Shown here piece after piece: positions 58,305-64,000 of a stretch of 64,000 nucleotides of DNA (position 1 is the first letter of the stretch; each line of letters opens with the position of its first letter). The notes beneath the pieces were generated by a model. The model saw only the letters and a program-made list of their open reading frames with translations. It did no database searches and was not told the origin of the DNA. A program made the position numbers and the translations under genes. Source of the DNA: Vibrio hannami (GTDB lineage: Bacteria; Pseudomonadota; Gammaproteobacteria; Enterobacterales; Vibrionaceae); the NCBI RefSeq assembly GCF_029589055.1, contig NZ_JARQZP010000007.1, positions 992,001-1,056,000 of the forward strand, given 5' to 3'.

Positions 58305-59732
58305 TTAAAATAGATTGCCGTCTCGGACCAGCTCTCTTGGAAGACCGTTCTTGATTCGGTTTCCAACCCACTTTCCAAGGCCGATAACAACGCCAGAATG
58401 AGTGATAATAACTTCGCCTTTTCCGGTCACGTCTTCAGGTCTGACGTCTCTTCCCATAAACCATTCGCGAGCCTGATCTATTGAAAATTCGAAAGAATTT
58501 TTTTCATCGCCGGTAGCAAGTGCCATGATAGCTTCATGCTGCCATCGGTAACCTTTCTTATGAGCCTCTGCTAGTTTGATGCCCATTCGATCGAATCGGA
58601 TCTCTCCAATCATGCTTTCCAGAGATTCAGGGAATAGCCAGACTTCTTTATCTCTGAGCCAGATAGCTGTTGAATCTGGGAGCGATATCTCAAGAATGGA
58701 ATTTAACTGAGACGCGACATCAGTTACGACTTTACGAGACGCTTTCTCGAATGGGAATTTACCCAAGCGTTTCTTTACAACCGGTGCTTCAGCAGAAGCC
58801 AGTTTACGTAATCTGGCAACGAAAAATCCTTCGCTATCGAATATCTGAGGGTAGATATGCAAAAAGCCTTCTTTAGTGATCGCGGCTTGTGCATTGGTGA
58901 AAAGGTTATCTAAACGTTCAAACTCAACTTTATCACCAAACTTATCTTTAAGGTGGTGACACACTTGCTGGTTTTCTTCCAGGTTGAGTGTACAGGTTGA
59001 ATAAACCAGAACACCACCTGGCTTTAGTGCATGAAAAGCGCTTTCAATCAGATCCTTTTGCGTTTCCGAGATTTCATTGATTGATTCCTTGCTCCAGTTG
59101 TTCATTGCATCCGGGTCTTTACGGATCGTACCTTCCCCGGAACATGGTGCATCAAGCAATATCGCATCAAACTGTTCTGGTAGCCAACCACCGAATACGC
59201 GGCCATCGAAGTTGGTTAGAGCGACGTTTCTTACACCACAACGCTGGATATTTGAATACAGCCCCTTAATGCGGCTGGCAGAGAATTCGTTGGCAACTAA
59301 TGCACCGTTATTGTTCATTGCAGCAGCGATTTGCGTGGTTTTTGAACCTGGAGCCGCTGCAACATCTAACACGGTATCGAACTCGCCTTGTTGTTCAAAC
59401 AATAGTGCGGTAACAGGCATCATTGAGCTTGCTTCCTGAATATAGAACAGGCCAGACATATGCTCGATAGTGTTCCCTAGTGGGGTTTTATCGTCTTCTT
59501 TTCTTTCTATCCAGAAACCTGTACCACACCAGGGTACTGGTGTCAGTTCCCAGCCGTATGCGGATGCGCGAGTCTTAAAATCTTCGACTGATATTTTCAG
59601 AGTATTTACGCGGATACTGCGACGAAGAGGACGCTTACAAGCGTCAGTAAACTCATCCATGCTAAGGTGAGAGGGCATGATTTCCTGGATTTGAGTAAGA
59701 AATCCTTCTGGCAGCTTAATGTTCTGGTGCAC
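58305..59732 (-). CDS. rsmF: 16S rRNA (cytosine-1407-C5)-methyltransferase RsmF
   Basis: The protein has 475 residues. The RsmB/NOP2 Rossmann core has the SAM motif DVAAAPGSKTTQIAA (about 122), active-site LLDAPCSGEGTIRKD with its Cys, and STCTLNLEENQQV with the second catalytic Cys. A C-terminal PUA-like domain (SFEFSIDQAREWFMGRD) is typical of RsmF. It modifies C1407 of 16S rRNA. Length equals that of E. coli YebU. The neighbours letB and letA upstream reproduce the E. coli yebSTU order. Confidence 0.95.
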   Translation of the reverse strand: MHQNIKLPEGFLTQIQEIMPSHLSMDEFTDACKRPLRRSIRVNTLKISVEDFKTRASAYGWELTPVPWCGTGFWIERKEDDKTPLGNTIEHMSGLFYIQEASSMMPVTALLFEQQGEFDTVLDVAAAPGSKTTQIAAAMNNNGALVANEFSASRIKGLYSNIQRCGVRNVALTNFDGRVFGGWLPEQFDAILLDAPCSGEGTIRKDPDAMNNWSKESINEISETQKDLIESAFHALKPGGVLVYSTCTLNLEENQQVCHHLKDKFGDKVEFERLDNLFTNAQAAITKEGFLHIYPQIFDSEGFFVARLRKLASAEAPVVKKRLGKFPFEKASRKVVTDVASQLNSILEISLPDSTAIWLRDKEVWLFPESLESMIGEIRFDRMGIKLAEAHKKGYRWQHEAIMALATGDEKNSFEFSIDQAREWFMGRDVRPEDVTGKGEVIITHSGVVIGLGKWVGNRIKNGLPRELVRDGNLF

Positions 59733-59829
59733 GACTAATTACCTGGGGTGACTGATCAGAGGCTGCACATTCTATACGAAATCAAGAAAAATGCAGCCCA
59801 TTCTAGAAAAATGCAGCCATTAAAATCAC

Positions 59830-62478
59830 TTATGGCTTAGGTATGGCGGTGCGCCAGTTTTTCCAGTCAGATTCTGCTTCAGGGTAGAGGTAAAAAGAGC
59901 GGTTTTCTTTAGCGATAGGTGCTAATGAAGTAGACTCTGGAGTCGCAAACGCGATACCTCCTCGAAGAAGACTATCTACTGTACCGGATTTTACCTGAGC
60001 CCCAGAAAGTCCGACAGATACATCCAATCCAGAGGTATTCCAGAATACGGTGTTATTTCTGACAAGGTAGGCATATTGCTTCTTAATCTCGATAGTTGAA
60101 ACAACGCGGTCGGCGAAGGTTCCTAACTCAACTTTTACTACTTTACCGACTTCAAAGTCCCTGAACAGTACTGGCGTTCCGATATCGATAGAATCTCTGG
60201 TTTCACTTTGCAAGGTGAACTGTACACCACGAGGCTGGTATGGAAGAGAATGCAACTCAAAGTTATAGCTTGGTTTGCCCTTGTGTGGCTTCACCGAAAT
60301 GTAATTAGCGACGATAGAGTCGAGGTTTTTAATTCCGCTTAGTCCAACCTCAGGAGAGACCAACCAGAAATAGCTGTTGCTTGTGGCGATGGTTTCAATG
60401 TATTCAGGTTGAACACGAGCCTTTATCTTTATCTGGCTAGAATCAAAATCAGGAATGACCTGAGACACCTCGCCTATATTGACGCCCTGAAACTTAATAG
60501 GAGTGCCTTTTGACACCGGGGCATTTTCTTCGGTCAATAGCGTTATTTCTTTTCCGTACTTGCTCGCCTGATTTAAGTCATCATAAAGCTTCCAACGGTT
60601 GTTGGTCTTGTTTTCAACACCTGGAATGGAGTCAAACTCAATGCCACCTTTGATTAAGCTTTGAATGGGGGATGCTTTGATTTTCACTCCACTCAGGCTA
60701 GCATCCACTTCTACTCCCGAACGGTTCCAGAATACAGTGTCACTTTTTACCAGATGCTTATATCGATTCTCTATCTTTACAAGAATATTTACGCCCTTGC
60801 TGGTGAGGGCATAATCCGCAACTTTACCCACCGGAATATTCTTATATAAAAGAGGGGTCCCCTTGCTGATAGAAGGAAGGGCTTCTGCGAACAGGCGCAG
60901 GTTGCTCGTGCCAGATTGATTGTATCGGGCTAGTTGCGCTTGGGATTTATTGGCGTGAAGCGGATACTCGATATTGCTTTCATCTGCGATAACTTTACCT
61001 TCACTAATAAAGCTTACAGATTCGGTAATTAGCCGCTTAATTGGGGGAAGGTCGATATTTATTTCGCCTTCATTAGTGTTTGCTGAAACCACGCCAGTGA
61101 CGAAAAAGCGGTTGTTAGATTTCACCAGATGCCTGTATTTAGCGTCGACAAGAAGAGTGAAGAGGACTTTATCATCCTCTAGTTCGACAGCAGTAATTTT
61201 CCCCACGGTAAGTCCACGATACAACACCAGCGCGCCCTCTGTTATCGCGTAGGAATCTTCAGATATCAGTTTAATGGTAACGGAGTCTGGTTGTTGTATC
61301 AGTAATTCATCTTTGTGAATAACAGTGAAAGAGCGTGATTTTTCTCCTTCACCAGGTATCAGAGTCAGGAAGTTGCCTTTGACGATATTCGCTAGATTTT
61401 CAACACCGGAAAGTGCGAGTTTTGCTTCTTCCAGTACAAATTTAGAACCGGTTGTTAATGTGTCTGCGAACGCAGGTTGGATAGCCGCTGATGCGATAAC
61501 ATGTTCGCGCTCTTCACTAAACGAAAGCTGATTGATCTCCCCAATACGAAGACCTCTATACATAATTGGTGCACCATTAGAGCCAATTCCACTGTCGTCA
61601 GGAAGAATGATCTGTATAGGAATACCTCTGCCCGCTGTTTTTAGGTCTGGGTAAAGCTTGAACTCTCGGTTCTGATCTACAGGTTCTCCTTCATCCGGGG
61701 AATCTACAGCTATAGCGCCGACAAGCAGAGCACTCAGGCTTTCAAACTGCACATCAATGCCATCAAATCCAATATTTGCACCAATACCACTCACGTTCCA
61801 GAAACGGCTTTTGTTGGTAATGATATGAGAGAACTCGTTCTTAATATAGGCTTTGATCAACACATTTTCGGCTTTATCATCCAGTTTGTAGCTGTAGACT
61901 TCGCCAATGGGTATTTTTCGGTAAATAATCTGAGAGCCAATAGAGATAGAACCCAGGTTCTTTGACCTGAGTGTTATGTTTAACCCTTGAGCCGCCTGTA
62001 AGTCAGCAGGGCGATTATCTAATGCAGTGTAAACGGTTTTTAGCTCTTCTCTGCCAGTTTCTATGCCTGGCTGGATAGATATGTAGTTACCGGAAACGAG
62101 GGCATCCAGGCCTGAAATACCGGAGATGCTTGCTGTTGGCTTTACCAGCCAGAAGCGGGTGTTGTCGCCCAGCAGTTTAGTGGCCTCCGGGTAAATATCC
62201 GCATCTACATAGATACTCTCAAGGTCAGGAGAAAGCGTGATGTTTCGAACCATACCAACTTCCAGACCCTGATACTGGATGGTGGTTCTGCCTGCTATAA
62301 GCCCCTGTGCATCGGAAAAATAAATCTGAATTCTTTGTCCCGCATCATTGATGGCTTTAACCACTAGCCAGCTTGCCAACGCAATAGTGACTAAGGGCAA
62401 TATCCAGAGAGGAGATATGCCCAAATCCCTTTTTACTTTTGGCGAATGCGATCTCTGCGTTTTTTCCATATTGTTCAT
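59830..62478 (-). CDS. letB: LetB (YebT) MCE-domain lipid transport tunnel protein
   Basis: The protein has 882 residues. One N-terminal membrane helix (about 23-42, PLWILPLVTIALASWLVVKA) is followed by seven MCE domains. The MCE cores appear as IQYQGLEVGMV, IIYRKIPIGEV, IMYRGLRIGEI, VLYRGLTVGKI, LLYKNIPVGKV, IKFQGVNIGEV and VLFRDFEVGKV. Seven matches the E. coli protein, which stacks seven rings into a tunnel spanning the periplasm and carries lipids between membranes. It starts 18 bp below letA. A ttagaagag site supports ATG 62478. It is intact. Confidence 0.95.
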   Translation of the reverse strand: MNNMEKTQRSHSPKVKRDLGISPLWILPLVTIALASWLVVKAINDAGQRIQIYFSDAQGLIAGRTTIQYQGLEVGMVRNITLSPDLESIYVDADIYPEATKLLGDNTRFWLVKPTASISGISGLDALVSGNYISIQPGIETGREELKTVYTALDNRPADLQAAQGLNITLRSKNLGSISIGSQIIYRKIPIGEVYSYKLDDKAENVLIKAYIKNEFSHIITNKSRFWNVSGIGANIGFDGIDVQFESLSALLVGAIAVDSPDEGEPVDQNREFKLYPDLKTAGRGIPIQIILPDDSGIGSNGAPIMYRGLRIGEINQLSFSEEREHVIASAAIQPAFADTLTTGSKFVLEEAKLALSGVENLANIVKGNFLTLIPGEGEKSRSFTVIHKDELLIQQPDSVTIKLISEDSYAITEGALVLYRGLTVGKITAVELEDDKVLFTLLVDAKYRHLVKSNNRFFVTGVVSANTNEGEINIDLPPIKRLITESVSFISEGKVIADESNIEYPLHANKSQAQLARYNQSGTSNLRLFAEALPSISKGTPLLYKNIPVGKVADYALTSKGVNILVKIENRYKHLVKSDTVFWNRSGVEVDASLSGVKIKASPIQSLIKGGIEFDSIPGVENKTNNRWKLYDDLNQASKYGKEITLLTEENAPVSKGTPIKFQGVNIGEVSQVIPDFDSSQIKIKARVQPEYIETIATSNSYFWLVSPEVGLSGIKNLDSIVANYISVKPHKGKPSYNFELHSLPYQPRGVQFTLQSETRDSIDIGTPVLFRDFEVGKVVKVELGTFADRVVSTIEIKKQYAYLVRNNTVFWNTSGLDVSVGLSGAQVKSGTVDSLLRGGIAFATPESTSLAPIAKENRSFYLYPEAESDWKNWRTAIPKP

Positions 62479-62496
62479 ATAAGAACTCTTCTAATT

Positions 62497-63782
62497 CTAT
62501 TGTTCCGACTCAACTGACTTTCGGTTTTTATTTTTAATTGGTTCATCCCAAATTAGTCTGGGATCGAATGCTTCTGTTGCCAGCATGGTAAAAACAACAA
62601 CCATGCCAAATGCGACAGCGCCATAACCTGGGCTGAAGTTAAGAATTCTTCCACGATCAACCAAGGTCATCATTATAGAAATGACAAACAAATCCATAAC
62701 CGACCATTTACCAATCCATTTGATTACAAAGTAGATAAACATTCTTTGTCTCCGGTATATAGTCTGTTTTAGGTGAATTGTGATCAGAATAAAACCTAAA
62801 CCGATAATCTTGGCTGCGGGCACTAAAATACTGGCAACAAATATGATGAGGGCGATGCCGTGCATTTCCATATTTATCAAGGTAGCCACACCCGATAAAA
62901 TAGTATCTTCCAGCCTCTGACCATTACTAAACAGTATCGAAATTGAATAAAGGTTCGCAGGGAAGATAGACACCGTAGCAGCGATTAAACATGCCCAGGC
63001 CTTTTGCATCGATTTGGGTTTTCTATGGTGCAGCGAATTACTGCATCTGACACATTTTTCTCCTTCGGGTTGTGATAGGCGGCAATTGTGACAATGGACT
63101 TCTTTTTACTGAAATGGTATTCGTCCTCTTTTTGCCATGCTTCCCAATATCGTCTGACCCTGAATCTGGCAATAAGCATAAGAGAAAAAATCTGCAAGAG
63201 AACCAACCCAGCCAGACCGGTGCCAACATATATTTCAGAATAATCCTGTAATTTAAAGCAGGAGATACCGATGCTCACCAGGAAGACGTCCAGCATCATC
63301 CAGTGTTTTAGTTTTTTTATTGTGATAAGTGACCATCGAAAAGCCTTAAACCAGCGCCGGTTCATAGCGATGTGGGCGACCACAGTTGAAAAACACACTA
63401 ATAAAGGTGCGATAGTGCTGCAGAAGAAAACGAGTAGGCCTAGTAACACGAATCCTTCTTGCATCAGGGTAAAAGTGCCAGAAGGAAGTGTAGCCGGAAT
63501 CATCACGCCAAATAGTCGTATACTGATAAACGGAAAAAAGTGAGAGGGTATAAATAGAAACAGGCAAGTGATGGCAAGAGCCAGGTTGCCGGATAATGGT
63601 TGAATTCCACCTCTATAGAGCTTTGTACCACACCGTGGGCAAAACGCGCTTTTACCATCAGGTAATCGATGTATCTCAACTGGGAGCTCGCACCCCTGAC
63701 ATAACCGTACTTTACTTACTCTGGTTGTATGTAAGGGGTTATTTTCAGCAGGGGGCAATTTTGTTGTGTTCATGCTTGTCAT
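62497..63782 (-). pseudogene. letA: LetA (YebS) PqiA-type inner-membrane protein, frameshifted
   Basis: About 428 residues can be reconstructed, equal to E. coli YebS. The first zinc ribbon CQGCEL...CPRCG (about 28-55) is followed by four helices. A break at a five-T run (63103-63107, one short) comes next. Restoring it gives the second ribbon HCHNCR...KCVRCSN and a second set of four helices (KAWACLIAATVSIFPANLYSIS onwards). LetA works with LetB in lipid trafficking between membranes. Uncorrected, the frame is split into a 265-residue and a 170-residue piece. The gene is divergent from yebR. Confidence 0.88.
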
Positions 63783-63914
63783 TTATAGAACATATTCAAT
63801 CACTTGAAAAGTGACAAAAACTATTAAGATAAAAGATTTTTTACTTGTACATTCCGCCATATACACATAGATTCTATAATTCAGCTTTCAAAGAACAAGA
63901 AATTAACGAACAAA

Positions 63915-64000
63915 ATGACTTTAAAAGAGTATCAAAGACTTACCAAGCAAGCGGTAGCATTAATTGAAGATGAACCGGATCTGATCGCAAATCTGGCAAA
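63915..64000 (+). CDS. YebR-like GAF protein (free Met-(R)-sulfoxide reductase), start only
   Basis: Twenty-eight codons are visible from ATG 63915, reading MTLKEYQRLTKQAVALIEDE then PDLIANLA, to the window edge. This resembles the start of YebR/fRMsr GAF-domain proteins of vibrios, which reduce free methionine-R-sulfoxide. The position, divergent from letA, fits the E. coli yebR-yebS order. The catalytic Cys region is outside the window, so the call rests on the N-terminus and context. Confidence 0.6.
   Translation, partial: MTLKEYQRLTKQAVALIEDEPDLIANLA

Noticed and set aside
62497..63782. Two separate PqiA half-proteins
   Set aside because: The second zinc ribbon is encoded intact across the gap in the other frame, and one added base restores a protein of normal LetA length.

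Overview
The window looks like a chromosomal segment of a Vibrio or close relative (Vibrionaceae). The evidence is the gene families and their order: ribE divergent from norM, the letA-letB-rsmF block facing yebR, aapJQMP, dbpA, aroG-yajQ, a CarRS-like two-component system, and moderate GC in most genes. Most of it is housekeeping or regulatory sequence. No insertion sequence, prophage, integrase or CRISPR array was seen.

Layout. Positions 1-7 kb hold a C45-type peptidase (cut by the window edge), a PhnD-like binding protein paired with a membrane GGDEF-EAL protein, dbpA, and a dCMP deaminase/SIMPL pair. Positions 7-11 kb hold a DcuS/DcuR-like two-component system facing a DcuB-type C4-dicarboxylate transporter. 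Positions 11-19 kb hold an unusually long 1671-residue pyruvate:ferredoxin/flavodoxin oxidoreductase, followed 1 bp later by an NfnB-NfnA-type fused flavoprotein: a compact pyruvate/NAD(P)H electron-transfer module. Positions 19-23 kb hold a BOF protein, an LssY remnant and a CarRS-like system with a PepSY protein, then tRNA-Val(GAC). Positions 23-30 kb hold a periplasmic ATP-dependent DNA ligase, an M23 peptidase/bactofilin pair, norM, ribE, a fructosamine kinase, a DUF3802 gene and an NlpC/P60 lipoprotein.

Positions 30-46 kb are the accessory highlight. A TolC-OmpA operon diverges from a giant LapA/FrhA-type RTX adhesin of about 4,525 residues. The adhesin carries a putative LapG cleavage motif, 29 almost identical 318-bp tandem repeats at about 64% GC, and PA14-like, cadherin-like and von Willebrand A domains. 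Its RTX/type I secretion signal is at the C-terminus. The ABC transporter, membrane fusion protein, LapD and LapG expected for such a system are not in the window.

Positions 46-64 kb hold rlmI, acyP, tusE, yccA, the amino-acid ABC transporter aapJQMP, a siroheme synthase with a relic methyltransferase domain, yajQ, aroG, a DUF4442 gene, cvfB, rsmF, letB, letA and the start of yebR.

Quality caveat. At least eleven genes are interrupted by 1-nt-type indels, about half of them in homopolymers, with both reading frames still clearly conserved around each break. They are densest at 19.9-24.6 kb. Uncorrected long-read sequencing errors explain this better than a dozen independent pseudogenes, so broken genes are described with their reconstructed extents.
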